Shown: in pieces, positions 1 to 13,734 of the stretch
How positions within the stretch are numbered: position 1 is the first letter of the stretch
Layout: every line of letters begins with the position of its first letter
Assembly (NCBI GenBank): GCA_013398175.1
Contig: VZRZ01007232.1
Span: 1 to 64,000 of the forward strand
Reading direction: 5' to 3'
DNA: 64,000 nucleotides
From: Climacteris rufus
Lineage: Eukaryota > Chordata > Aves > Passeriformes > Climacteridae
Position numbers and translations under genes: made by a program
Notes under the pieces: model-generated
What the model saw: the letters and a program-made list of their open reading frames with translations, nothing else
Told to the model about the DNA's origin: nothing
Database searches by the model: none

Positions 1-320
1 TCCCTGGGAGGAGCTCCCACAGCCATCACCCTTCTCACTCAGTTTTCACAGGCAGCCCCAGACCCCCAATGCTCCACTGGGCTGGTGTCAGTACCCACAG
101 GGCTGGAAGCCAGGCAGCCACAATGCCATAGAGCCCCAGCCCAGGCTGTGTGCCAGGATAACCTGGGAAGGGAAAGGAGCTGCAGCAGCAGCGCACCAGG
201 TGCTCCCGAGGAGCTCCCTGTTACTCTAGGCAGGATCCTAGACAGCTGCTCCATTTCCCCTTCAGCCCCTGGCAGCAGCAAGAGGGGTCAGAGGCAATCG
301 AATATCTTCTCATGAGGTTC
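1..320. other. GC-richer edge segment, no gene recognised
   Basis: This stretch is clearly richer in G+C than the following kilobases, with many CAG, CCC and GGAG runs. Open frames exist on both strands, but they read as low-information serine-, proline- and glycine-rich peptides with no domain I know. It may be the edge of an element or exon lying outside the window. Nothing inside it proves that. Confidence 0.4.
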
Positions 321-3300
321 ATTGGCTTCAGCAGTAGCATCATGGCATTAAAGACTTTATTGGACGTCTTCACACGTATTTTTAATTTCCAGAATGTTTT
401 AACAACTGGGAGCATGAAGTTAATCTACTGAAAGAAGCTGCATGGATATAACTTGTACAAGTGTATAATTTTACTATACTGCCAATCTTGCTTATGTCTT
501 CCAGGATTTTTTAATAAAACACACTGGTGTTTGCTTGACTGATGTGCATTGCATTAATTTTTCAAAATATGATATTTGGACTGCATTGTCTCTTACAAAC
601 CATTCTGAAAAACTTCAGAGAAGTGTTTCTAAAAAATATCATTTTGCTCATAACGTCATACTCTTATCAGAGATGATCACAAATTTGTTTATTATACCTG
701 AAGCTCTGGTTGAAAGATGTGAAAAAAATAAAAAAAAGTCTCAAACTATCACTCTCTAGGTGAATAATGCAAATGATGCAGACATAGGAACACCTGAACA
801 GGGATCCACACTGGTTGAGTTTTATTCATACATATAGAAGGATACAGAGTTGCCTTCCCACTAAAACCAGTATTAACTGTAGTTTTGTCAAGAGATTGAA
901 TTCTGAGCAGCATCTCAAATCCGACTGGGGTTTTAGTCCCTCCTGAAGAACTTCCCAAAAGAAAAATCTCTACCAGAACAGGCAAAATGAAGTATGGGAG
1001 GAAAAGGCAATCCTATATAAAAAAACACTAGATTAGAATACTCTCAACTACATCTTGTTAGTGTTTCAAACAAACCATTGTACATGCCTTCGTCACTATG
1101 TCATATTTAATATTTCCTCCTGATGTTCTTCCTGCCATATGCTCTTTCCCAGGACTATGAATGGCTCAGTTAATATTCCAAAAACCACTGGTTTTGCAGC
1201 TAAAATCGCTGCTCTTCTCTCCTCTGTCTGTATGTGTGATACAGGCTTTCAGTGGGTAGCATTATCTGGTCTGTCCACACTGCAACAAACATGTGCTATG
1301 CTTTTTCCCCTCTTCATCATCAGGGTACAGACTCCCAAACTCAGCTCTTGAACGGGGGAGAATGAAGCACTGCTTGGCTGCACAGTGCCATTACCCTGGA
1401 TTTCCTCTTTCTGGTCACTCACATCAAGAGGTTTTGCACAGGGAAATATAACTCAGCATAGTTCTTAGGTCTACCATATCAACAACTTTGACTTTTGGTA
1501 TGTGTAAAAACAATTTTATTAAAGACTCTAAGGCTGTTTTTCCTGGAAGACAGTCTGGATGACTGGATTATGCTTTTAGATTCATATTAACCTTAATTAT
1601 GAATTGCCTAATCTCACTCTCATTTACACCTGTGTAACTATGGTTTTAATACATTGGTTAATGTCTTTCTTTTAAATTTGTATCAGAGGAGAATGACTGA
1701 GATATGAATGAGAATGACTGAATGAGTGGGATATACCCTTGACAGAAATGTGTAAAAGCCATATGAGGTATGTTGCCATTCTATAAAGCCTGGATAATTT
1801 ATTGGTGCCTTATTTTACTCTGCATTAACAAACATATATTTTTGTAGCTTTAGCTTCAAACTCAGCGTACAGCTAACATTATACTAGAATTTGCTTTTCA
1901 GAATTTAGTAGCATTATAGTCAAAGAAGTACTGTTCATACATTTACTGCAATGGTACCTCTCATGGTATGAGTCTCTGCTCACACAGCTGTCGGGACTGC
2001 TACTTTTTCAATGCTGCTCTTGAAATCAGACATCTGGATCCTTTTTTCGATTTTTAATAGCTCACAGCCCAGAAAACTTTCTCACTGTGACACAAAAATA
2101 GGATGTATACCTGAGTTAGCATGCCAGTAACAGGAAGCCATCCAAAGACTAAAAGAAGTTGTGTATTACTTTGACTTTACGTTTGTAGGTATTAGCAAAA
2201 GCATGAAAGGACAGCAGAGTGTTTTTTTGCACCAAAGTTCCATAAAATTATCAATACAAACCAAAATAGGGCTATCCTAGTGACTTAAACACATCCAAAA
2301 ACCCAGTATATTCAAAACATGTTCAAGAACCCTCATTCTGCACTTGCTGTCTTACTTCCCTGAAGAAATTACCTGAATTTAGCACCGAGTTTAGGCTGTC
2401 TCTGATGCAAATGTCTACAATACACGTGGCACTTGAGTCCCAGCAGTGCCATATTGCCACAGCAACACAACACCACACATGGTGTTCCCATTTTTGAGGA
2501 CAGACACCAGGAACCTGAGTGAGCCACACAGGAATTGTTTTTGTATTGAATCACAAGGCTGCTTCTCCGCCTTTTTGTGGCCCTGTGTGGGTGTGTTTCT
2601 AGCCTGCCAATATAACAAATTAAAACATTTCTGATTGCACATGCTCTTCTTCTCTGTTCTGGCCTCTGCTTTGTATAACCTGCTAACTTCTATTAATAAA
2701 AGAGGGTTCAAATAGAAATACAAAACAAAACCTTTCGGAGAAGAAGTTCCTTGTTCCCATAGCTTGATGATAAGAGAACTGATCAAGACCATCATGCAGG
2801 ATGGATGAAAAGGTGAAGAAAAAGACAGAGGTCGCTTCAGTTTCTTTGAGGTGGTCTGGCAATTCGCTGTTGTTTCTTGGACCTGAGCTAAGAAAGGTCA
2901 GAAGAGGTGAGGGATGACAGAGAAAGAGAGGTGGTTCTTCATGAATTAGGTATAAACAAACTTGGTAACTCCTTGTCACAGGCTGTTGTAGATGTTAAGG
3001 ATTGCCACTGATCAAAAGGAGAACCACAGTCAGGATCATGGAGAAGGAAACCTACTGAAGGTTACTGACTGCACAGGGATCACCTCAAGTTTCTTCTATG
3101 TGTGCTGCCACAGACACTGTATTTAGGCCTCTAGGCCAGATTCTGAACCACTGCAGCCATCTTCACACCTTGTATATTATTAGATTTTAAAGAGGGTCAA
3201 GTTATAAACAATGGGGTTTTTTTGTTATGCTCACTAATATCTAGGGTATGTGACATTATAATGGTAATTGTAACAGGTATTTTCCACTGGCTGGGCTCAT

Positions 3301-3849
3301 AAGTCTTCTCAGTTCCTGGTTAGTGCATGTAGAATTAGGATACCATTTCCTGGTAGGCAACAGGAATTGCATGCCTTATTTCCATGTACACTGAAATTAA
3401 AATGTACTTCTTAGTGTTTGCACATACAGATATGCTGCCAAGTACATCAGCAGTTGCTTGAGTCACAGCATCTGCTGAGTTTCTGAATCATCCTCTTAAC
3501 CTTGAATGTAGTAAGACATTGGAAACAGCTCCAGAGATGTGCTTCAGCTATTATATATTTACATACCATAGGGAGTGTGAGATATGCAACAGTCATGTGT
3601 CTCATTAAAAGAATCATAGCCCTCTTCCCATCCAAGACACCTTGACCAGGAGTGGAAAGAAGCTGGTGCAGTTACTGGTCCCCTGGCACAAAGGTAGTGT
3701 TAAAAAAAAATCATAATTTCTTTCCCTACAAAAATCATACCATGATAGATTTTCAGCTTGTTCATGGAAAGTTTTCAAGCATTTAACTGATGTAATTCTT
3801 CTGCTGCTTTCTGTACGTTGCAGTATTATCTTTGATAGGGAGGGCTGCT
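321..3849. other. AT-rich sequence without recognised gene or repeat
   Basis: All frames are broken by frequent stops, and the longest open stretch (2415-2795, minus) resembles no protein I know. I saw no CR1 tail, LTR signal, long simple repeat or CpG cluster. Short A or T runs are the only visible low-complexity features. Confidence 0.5.
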
Positions 3850-4066
3850 ATTCAAAAGGACCTAAAGGGGCTGATGAGGCTGGCTGACACCAACTTTAGG
3901 AAGTACAGCAAAGACCAATGCAACATCCTGCCCTGTGGAAGCAATAGGGCCATGCAACAGTGTGGACTAGGGATCCACTGGCTAAAGAGGTAATTCACAG
4001 AAAAGGACATGCAGGTCTCATGGAACACAAGTTGAACATGTGTCAGCAATGTGCATTTGTCCAATT
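3850..4066 (+). mobile_element. CR1 LINE fragment, internal piece of the 3' region
   Basis: The stretch follows the avian CR1 consensus through the segment just upstream of its 3' end. It has the GGCTGACACCAACTTTAGG and CATCCTGCCCTGTGGAAGC region and the GCCATGCAACAGTGTGGACT block. The most diagnostic part is ACACAAGTTGAACATG followed by TCAGCAATGTGCATTTGT. The usual downstream parts and the octamer tail are absent, so both ends are truncated. Substitutions are dense, so it is an old insertion. It is not a functional gene, and an open frame across it is incidental. Confidence 0.75.
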
Positions 4067-4879
4067 AGATACTTACAGATTCTTACATCATAATGTTGGT
4101 CAAATGCAGGTCCTTTTTGCCCACAAAACCTGTGGAATCTCTGTCCTTAAATTTTTTTCAAAACACAGAGCACTTGTTCTAAGTGGCCATACTTTGAACG
4201 AGGCAAGTTGATGTCCACACAGTTGGTACCCACAGGTTACTTCCAACCTGAATTAAATGGCGATTCAATTATTTCTCCCCAGTGACAATACATTTTAATA
4301 CCTTCTAAATAATTTCCCACTTAGGACAAAACAGTTGTGCTCCCTCCTTTCACTGCAAACCCACTAAATCACTACTAACTATAAAATAATCCTCTTAAAA
4401 CTGAACTGTCTACAATTATAAACCAAATGTATGTACTCAGACCTCTGTATTGTTAATCAAGGTCTGGAACAAATGGAAAAGACTTTCACTGCTAACTCCA
4501 GCAGCAGCCAGTAGCAGATGCTCAGGGAAATAGTAAGAACTCAGACTTGCCTTTAATGTTGGACCAGGCAAGTGGCTGGAATGTGCCCCCATCATCACTG
4601 GACTTTTATACAGGAATGACTCAAAGATTAAGAAGCAACTACGTAAAAGTGAAGTCAAATTTTCAGCAGCAGCTAGTTCATTAAAATCGGCTAAGAGTGG
4701 TTTCTGGAAGGGCCAGACAACCATTTTTGAATTTCATGCTCCAGTAGGTATGTCTCAGAAGCTTGTTTAATAAAAAAGTAAAGCAGAATAAGCATTCCAC
4801 TAAACACCTTCTTCTCATCTAGCAATCAGATCCAAGGACTTCCCAAAGCAGAAGTCATATCTGGATCATAGTGTACAAA
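4067..4879. other. Unannotated AT-rich spacer
   Basis: This lies between the CR1 fragment and a possible older L3 fragment. No coding frame, RNA gene or simple repeat is visible. Confidence 0.45.
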
Positions 4880-5150
4880 AAAGCAACCAACACCTACTAT
4901 TTTCTCTATTCTTTTTGGTTACTTTTTGAATGTACTTGCTCTTACAACCCCTAAAATATTTCATGTCAAAGAGTTCCACTGTTTGATTGCACAGCAGGCA
5001 AATCTTCTTGCTCCGGTGTAAGTTTTGGCTGAGGATTTTGTTGTGTGCACTGCAGATTTTGTACCCTGATGACACAACACATGCAAAGAGCTACGTGATG
5101 ACTCTCAGCTCCACGTGTCTCTCCATGCCTCTTGCTCCCTTCAGAACAGT
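4880..5150 (-). mobile_element. Possible ancient L3/CR1-type LINE remnant
   Basis: The run around AAGAGTTCCACTGTTTGATT, preceded by TTTTTGAATG and followed after about 120 bases by CTCCACGTGTCTCTCCATGCC, keeps the order of blocks in the minus-strand 3' region of ancient amniote L3/CR1 elements. That consensus has an AAGGAGTTCCACAGTTTAA block and, further on, a CTCCACACCA block. The match is patchy and the spacing is altered, so chance similarity remains possible. The clearer copies at 13.7 and 21.1 kb support the idea that this family is present in the region. Confidence 0.4.
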
Positions 5151-8100
5151 GTCACACACACTCTCTTTAACCCATCACGTTTCTAAAGACACATCGGATT
5201 TCATGGCTTGAAGAAGCATTTTACCCCGTATCTGACCCAGTCTAAATAAACAGAAAAACCACCTAGGAATGGAAAGCGTGGTCAGAAATCTTGCCAACTG
5301 GTGTTGTCGAACAAGAGCGGGCTGCTATCTGCAACAACAGGTGTAAGGGGAAGCCAGAGAAAACTCATTTTACACTACAGCTGACTGCCTGAGGCGTACC
5401 AAAATTGAACATGTGAATTCCCTATGAATAAAATATGCTCATAAGTGTTGTTTTGTTCTGAGAGTTGTCACTTCCTACCCTGTGGGGTGAAAGCAAACAG
5501 TACACTTGTGGACAACAGCAGAACCTGTAGCAAGTTAATGATTTCTAACGTGGATTAACAGGAAAGGAAATAACACAGAAATCATCATCCTTTTTAAATG
5601 TTTGACCTCTGTACTTGGAGAATTATATTCTTTAGCTTCATACTGTCTTTTAAAGTATAAGAAGCATTGGAGCACACACAAAAATCTGACTACACAAAAT
5701 CAATGCCAAGAGCATTAGATTTAAATATAGTCTTTTCAGGATTATAGACACCCTCTGGCTTAATCCCTGTGCCAAAAAGGATGATTTGTGAATTAGCATG
5801 TCATTAAGATATGTGAGTCTGTAGCCCCTAGCAAAAGAACAGAAACAGTTGTTGTGTGCTTTCAGACCTTTCTATACATTGAGGACTTCAGCCTGCAGAG
5901 GGTCCTCTCAATAATATTGCACTGTTTATTCAGCCACTACACAGTATTTCACCACCAGAGAGAAAGTAAACGGATAAATTTTGTACACAAATCTCTGTCT
6001 TCAGCTTTTTTTGGCTACATTATGGTCTCTTGTTTTAATGTAAAAAGGACTATGCAATAATTCCATTTACCCATGTTCCTATTTTACAGACTCCTTGAGG
6101 AGTTGGTTCAAATGAAAAATTCAAGTCTGATCTTCCCATAATTGTGTTATGTTTGAACTATTTTCAAGAGGTTTACTTCCTTTATGTGTTATGAATAATT
6201 CCAGTGTTCAGAGACTTTGCAGCTGTTCAAGCTGCAGCTCATCTTTGAGTAGCTTTGCCAAAATGTAGACACACACTTATGCATGTGTGTGAATAAACAT
6301 ATACACAAGCTCTTGACAAGTAGAGTGGTAAAATATGAAAAATCTAATCAAAATGAGAAACTACTCATAGGGAAAAATGCTTTGTCGCATTTGGCATGCC
6401 AAGTTAAAAAATTTGAAATTTTAAAGGAATAATGAATCCAGAAGAAAAAACCCAAAAACTGAGCACTTAGGTTAGCTCTGATGGACTGATTTCTACAAGA
6501 CTTGCTGTCTATCAGCATCCTCCTTTCTCATGTGTCCAAATCTAACTTGAACCAGCACTTCCCCCTCCAGTAACAGAGGCCATAGAGAAACCCCACTTAT
6601 ACAGCTAAAGTAGTAGAATGGGAAGGCAAAAGCAAGCATGCTTTCTAAAGAGTTCAGCTATTTAGAGGCAATAAACTGCAAACAACCCCAGTTCCTAAGT
6701 CAAGCGCTTCCAACTGGGCTTTACATCCTCTATGAGAGTTTAGTGCAGCTCATGCCTACATTTCTCATTTCTCCTTTTCAGTCTTTTTCACTATTGTGTT
6801 TTCTTCTCCATTCTTTCCCTGATTATTATTACATGGAAATGGTTTTTCGTTCTTGCTATCTCCCCAACTGCCTTCCTGACATCTCCACATAAAGAATGCA
6901 ACCTAACAGGGATGTAAAGCCTGACTAAATTAAATTTAAAATAACAAAGGCTACAAACTCAGAAAGCTGAAATCAGAAAACCTGTTCAAAAGAAAAGTTC
7001 AGCAATGGAATTCCAATTTAATTTTTATTGCCTCTTACATTTGTTAGGAACTAAGCCTGGGTACAGAGCAATGCTTCACAAACCTCTGACCGCAGAACAA
7101 GTTCTCTCCAGCTCACAATATCTTAATGATTCATATGGGCAAAATATTTGCAACTGTTTAATAAAAATACTAATCCATTGATGCTAATGCTGTGCTATCA
7201 TTGTAAAACGACCAGTGGGGGAGAAGCTGGGGTGTTTCACCAACTATTATTGTAAGCCTCAGCAGAAGAATGACTTTTAGTTTGTGAGCTACAAGTTGAA
7301 TCTGCAATCTTGACTTCTATGTAATTAAGGAAGAAGTTAATAATTTGTAACTGATTGTTTGCTACCATATGCCGTTTGGAGCCTTGCTAGTACCTATTAT
7401 TGAGAAACAGATTTCACTACTTGTATTTTTAACTGAAATTTATATGGATGGACAATGACCAATCACTCCTTTGCCATACACAATAGATGTTTTTTTAAAA
7501 GTATGTTAGAGAATAAACAAAATAAAAATATCCTTTTATTGGGTGATCTCACTGTCTTGTTCCAGACAAAAACTCCTTCTAATCAAACCTATATGGTGTC
7601 CAGCACAAAAAAAAATCAAAATCTGGTTGGAGCCTTTGCGTGTTCTAGCAGTGGCAATAGGAAACTACAATAATAGTCAGTAAAATGAGAAAATTAAATT
7701 CTGTGTGATTCACTCTTTGGAAGGAAATTTGTACCTTGAACTTTCATAAAGGAGAAGTATTCTGTGTACGAATCAATCTTTAGCCAGAGGGAAAGAAACA
7801 GTAACTCATCAGAGAATCCTCATGCTCAGGCCAAAAACTGATGAGTTTCTGAAATGGAAATCCTAAACACAGGTTGCTTTGCCTGCACAGGGAAAGCAAG
7901 TCATTTAAATGCCACACTCTCATACCACCATCTGTCACAAGGCCAGTAAAAAATGTCCAACTAAATTATGCCAACAATTTTTGAATGATCTCTAGAAGAT
8001 GCATGCTTTACTTTGTGGAGTTGCTGAGGACATAAATAATGAACAAAATTGTGCTACTTTTACTTTCATAAATAGCTCTATTTTAAGACAAAAGTGTTAT

Positions 8101-11100
8101 TTACTTTCTACTAATGCCTTGGACTATGCAAATTGATTGCATTCTGTTGCTTTAGACAAGTTTACACATATTTACCTTCTGCCATATTTTTAAAACCACA
8201 TAAAGTGTGGTAGATAATATACAAGATGTGAGGCTTGGTTTTGTTTTTATCTCTTAGGAGGCTACTGCTAGCTTGCTTTCATAGGTCACTGCCTTTGAAT
8301 TCCATAAGTGATCTGCACAGTGACTGCCTTACATCAGCTATTACAATAACACCTAGCAAAGAAAATAAGATCTGAGCTGTTATAACAAGCAGTAAAACAC
8401 AAGGTGTCTTGAAAACCAAGCATATTAAACATGCAGGCCATAGAGGCCACTCACCCAACCATTTCAACAGCATGACAACAGGGACTAAGATTATTATAGT
8501 ATCATTCTGGTACACAGTGTTATCTTCAATTGCACTTTTCTGACCCAGATATTTTCACTGTGGCTCTTAATGGGGAAAGCTCATGGAAACAACCAGAAGA
8601 GGTCCTCGTTCATACAGTGATGTCATGTTAATTTTCGTGCTTTTCAAATTCAGATGCAGTTGTTCTGACAGACAGCTTCTTGGGAGTTCAGGAAAGGAAG
8701 GTAGAGCAAAACAGCCTGTTTCCATAGCAGGGGATATTCAGGAACTTTGAAAACTTTCCTGACAGGTAGCATTTGATAGAAAAGCACTTGGATGAGTAAA
8801 ATTGCTCCACTACAGGGAACTATCTTAACTGCATCTTGTTCTTGAAGCCTGAAGAGTGCAGAGCACTGAGATCTTTTGCCACAAGGGGTTCCCTCCCATC
8901 TCCACAAAGGAAAGGCCGGATATCCCACTCAGGAACAGCAAACACAAAGAAATTCACCCAGAAAAAAGCATCCTTAACTCTGTGCAGCAAACAGGCTCTG
9001 AGGTTGTAATTGCTGCACGGGAAAGAGCACCAAGTCAGGGCTGGGGGATAAAAATCAAACTTGGTGTTCTGGAGGGTGCACGTTTGCATACTAAGAGTGA
9101 TTTGACTTATTCCATCTCAAAAATATATAGTAGACTACCGAAACAGTAAGGAGAGGGTGACAAAAATTATCACTGACATGGAGAAAACAGTTTGTGTGAA
9201 GAGAGATTAAAACAATATTCTCTAACTTAGCCACTCAGATTGACAAAATCTACATATGAAGAATGCTGATAAATTATTCTTTATTTGTACCTCCTGTATC
9301 TAGAGGACTATTTTCATGCATCAGGTTTAATGATTTAAAAAAAAAAAAAAAGGAAAAATCAGTTATTCTTAATTATTCTTTTAAACACACTGCGTGTCAA
9401 TCAGGTTTGGAACATAATACTGCCACAAGATACCATTGAGGCCAAATTAATAAAAGAGTGCCAAAAGACTCGTGAAAAATACATCCTTCAGGCTGTTGGA
9501 TAATGAATATTTGAAACCAATTCAAGCAGACCCTGACAGCTGTTTGCTGAAGCCTGAAACAGACAGAGAACCCAGTCCATATCTTCAACTCCTTGCCAAA
9601 CAACTTCACCAAAGTGTCAGGATACAAGGCTAGAAAAGTCTTTGGTCTGACTCAGTGCAACAGTTTTTTGTCCACATAGAGCAACCCACTCCATGACAGA
9701 ACAGCTAAATAGCTATAAATTTGGTAGAACCTGAATGGAACATCTCTGTCAGGTCTCATTATCTACAAAATAGTAAATAAAAAGACAGAAATTAAGCAGA
9801 GCATGAAGTACTGAGGTCGGTGAGGGAGTGGGAAAGGACAATAAAACTAACTTTTTTTGGAAGATATTTTAGCTACTGATTTTGTTCAGCAAGTTTGGAG
9901 CCTTGAAATGTTCTGCCAAATGAAATCTGACAGTGAGAGGAAAACAAACAATAGCATTCTTCAGGGTTTTCTATGGATTTTTTACCATCCATACTGATTT
10001 GCACTAATGACCAGCTGATTATTCATAGTGTTCCAAATCATAGTAAGAGAAGGAGTTCCATTATTATTTGAAAGGAAGGGTACTTACCCATTCACACTGC
10101 ATCAGGAGGAGGGCAGTCTGACTTCAAGCTTATTTCACAACATTCCTGGTGTTAATTAATAACATCTGAGCCCCCAAATAATGATCTATGCTGCCAGACA
10201 CTTGCATCTGTTTATAAACATAACTGATAGGATATATTAATGTATTGCACAGGGATATACTGTGTGAATACATTGTATAGTTCAATAACAAAGGAAAGCA
10301 CAGTAAAAAAGAAAAAGCATAAAAGGGGCTGAAGCTGAAGAAACCCTCACTTTTAGGTGCATGAATCCAACAGACCATCAGCTGGAAAAGACAAACCTTG
10401 TTAAGGGTAACCTGAGACTTGTAACTGCCCTAGATTTAGTATGTTTCTTAATATCCAAATATGTAAAATAATAATATTTTTCTGGTGATTATTTTCTTAG
10501 ATACATTTTATAAAATCCACTCTGCTTTTCTGCCTTTACTGAAAATATATTTGTCCAAAACTTATATTTTTCAATTAGCTGGCTGTTTATTCAAATGCTT
10601 ACCCAATTTTTGCTTCAGTGTATTTAGAAACAATCCTTAAAGAAGGAATTTTATCTATTCTTTGGCTCATGTTGAGATCCTTTCTTAATTATTCCAAGGA
10701 ATTTTTCTCATCATTGAAAAGAAATTCAAGTCTCTCATCTTCCACATCGAATTCTCTTCATACTTCTTCACTAGATTCTGCTTATTTCTTACCCCTAACA
10801 TGCCACAAGATAGCAGACTCAGAAAAGACTTTTCTCATGAGTCACCTGCTACTCTCTTGCCAAAGTCCTATATGAAAATTGAGGGCAATTTCCTGCAGAG
10901 CTCCCCTGACAGGTGGGCTCATTTGAAACTTGAACTGTTAATTATTTCTATGAGCCACTCAACTGCTTATTCATTTAAGTTTCTGCAGATCCTTATAGGT
11001 GTTCAAGTGGGAATATAAAGGGATTTTGTTCCTTATAAGATATGAGTACTACAAACATCTTCCCTCAGGTTGGCATGAAGATTTGGTTATAGCTAAGACT

Positions 11101-13734
11101 TAGCACTACTTTTCTGAAATTCTCTAAATCCATTTTTACAGACAAAAGGAGATTTGATGTCAAGGGAAACAAAACCAAAAAATAAAAAACCAATAAAATC
11201 AACCAAGCAACAACAGCAACAATAAAAATTGCTGTCTAGTAATTTACTACAAAGACCTTAATAAAATTTCTGTAATGTTTAAAGTGCAAAAGATCTAGGA
11301 AAAAACAATCTGATAGATAAAATCAGTATCCAAATTTCTTTAAATTTAATTACTTTAGAGTTAAAAAACTCTAAAAACTAAGAATATCTGAATATCAGAA
11401 ATTAATGCCTGAAAGTATTCTGAAAACAGAATGAAAACATGAAGAGGGAACAAGGAACTTCTGGAGGTTTCTTTCAAGTTGGCAAACTCAAGCTGCACAT
11501 TACTTAAATGTTACAGTTCATGTTGTGCATTACAGAAATGAACAAACAAGCTATGGCCTTGCTCTACCTGGTTCCCTGCAGGCTGCTTGCACTTGCATTA
11601 TTTTTGCTCTCCTGTAGATCAGTTTTTAACTAGCTGTTCACCTCTAAGTCTTGGCAAAGTGAAAGATATAGTCCACAGACACATGGGCTCACACATTTTA
11701 GTGACAAAACATCTGAAAACAAGTTTTGAGTTTAGTAAAAGCTGGAGAAAACACTCAGTTTATAACCATGCAGACAATTTTATCTGTACAACACATAGGT
11801 GAGGCAGGGAAGATTTGCATTCCTCTGAAAGAACAAGAAAATTACTTTTGTACGGGAAAGAGTGCATAAGCATCTAGGCAAATTACTGTCTCAGCTTTGT
11901 ATTTCAAGTTACAATTAAGAAAATTAGGAGGAGAAGGATCTGAACATCATTTTCACAGTCTGATCTCTTTCCAAACAACTCTGGAACTGTACTTTTAAAG
12001 TACAAAAATCAATTTAAATGTTGTGTTGTATTCTGTGTATTTTTTCGAAGATGACAAAGGATGGAAAATTCAACTAACCATGTAAAAAAATTTACTCATC
12101 ATCTGTAAGAGCTTTGAAATCTCATTTTGACAAGAGAGTTACTCTGTGCAAACAAACAGCATGTTGTGAGAAGAAGGAAAGTGAGGAAATGCAAAAGCTG
12201 TGTAACACCACTTCCCTTTGGTACTGGATGTTTTTTGCTGTCAGCTTAGATTTCATCACATTTTTCTAAATCTGCTGTTTACAATGAGAAACTACACTGG
12301 CCATATTCAGACAAAAGTGCTGTGCACGTTGATGTGTGCTCAGTTACCAGCAGAATGTTTCACCCATCAGAACAAATATGTTTCTTATTTGCGTTCAGTA
12401 GGAGGAGCTGTTTCTCGTGCATATTGAGACTAACTTTTAATTCTGACAATGTTACATTTTGACTCTACAAATATGTGTCTTAGTCTTAATGCAAGAATAC
12501 CCACCAAATGTATTTGAATCATGAGACACTACTTACTCTACAGAAACTATGCTTACAGAATCTGTGTGTGGCTGGGTGTGTTATTTTAGTTAATAATATA
12601 TTTTTTGCTAGTGTTGGTATTGAAGTACTCAATACAATTCATTTAGGGTCTTTTCAGACACACATTGATGAAGAAGTGTGTCCTACTGACTGCCATGGCA
12701 GCTTTGGTAGACCAGGTATGGTATAAAAAGGACAGTCAGTGTTCCATATTACTATGGAAGGCCATGCTTATTTTTCCAATCCAAAGGAGATAGTTACAGT
12801 CTGCATGTCAGGTAAAGGCTGCTCTGCTATCTAGAATCCCACCATCCACTTTCCATAGCACTACACAAAAAGATTTCTGACTACGACAGTGTAGTGTACT
12901 GATTTCTTTAATATGGATATAACACAGATTTAAGTCTTAAGCAGATCTTAATGGTTTTTTTTACCAAAGACTACTAACATCAATTAGGATCAAAATTGGA
13001 AAGGTATATGATAGGGGGAAAAAAAACCCTCAAATGATTCAACAATTGTCAAAACTTTTATTTTGAGCTCTCAGGATCACAGATTGTATTAATTCCCAAG
13101 AGAAGATCCTCTTTAAACTGTCCTCAGCAGCTATTAGTCACACTGTTCTTAAATGCTACAGCTAATACAGCTTACCCAGCCTCCCTCAGGAAATCTATGC
13201 CTGTACTTTCTAACACACTGTATTTCCACTGGTCTAAAAATTTTCAGGGCCTCTGACCTCTCTCATTACTCGTGACTGTGTTCTCTGCCATTTGCCAGGC
13301 CTTATCTGAAGTGCATCATCCCAATTTAGATGACATAAAGTCTGAATTAAAGCAGTGTGAAAACTTAAAGTGTTTGAGCTACATATGATGTGTTTTTATG
13401 CCCATCAGTATAACAGCTATTATATTCTTATAGAAGATTTTCACTGCTATATGACATTGTGGGAAGTCACAAAGGCTTTGTGGAGCAGATTAGACAAACC
13501 TCCGTCAAAAACAAGCAAGTTAGCAGACATTACCCCAGTTTGGGGAAGAAGGGTGGATTAAATGCAGATCCTTCTGCCCCTTTTTTCCCTAACCACATTC
13601 TGGATGTTGAAGATCTGCTCTTAATTACACCCGTGCCATTTAAAGTGCTTGTATTCTCCCTTCATTAGTTGCATAGTTAATATGAGTTTTCCTTATTTCA
13701 TTGCTCACACCACAGCTGAAAATACTGCATATAC
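5151..13734. other. AT-rich repeat-poor sequence, no gene
   Basis: About 8.6 kb with no supported gene. Open frames are all under 100 codons and resemble random translation. Visible low-complexity spots are a 15-A run at 9337-9351 and an A-rich, CAA-containing patch at 11165-11225. A recognisable LINE or LTR may be hidden here by divergence, but I could not identify one. Confidence 0.5.
9337..9351. repeat. Poly-A run of 15
   Basis: Fifteen consecutive A. No retroposon body or target-site duplication was recognised next to it, so I treat it as a simple homopolymer rather than the tail of a retrocopy. Confidence 0.9.

Noticed and set aside
3960..4211. 83-codon plus-strand frame
   Set aside because: It runs across a CR1 fragment and its flank. 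Incidental translation of repeat sequence.
11165..11225. A-rich CAA-containing patch as a microsatellite
   Set aside because: Units are irregular and there is no stable period.
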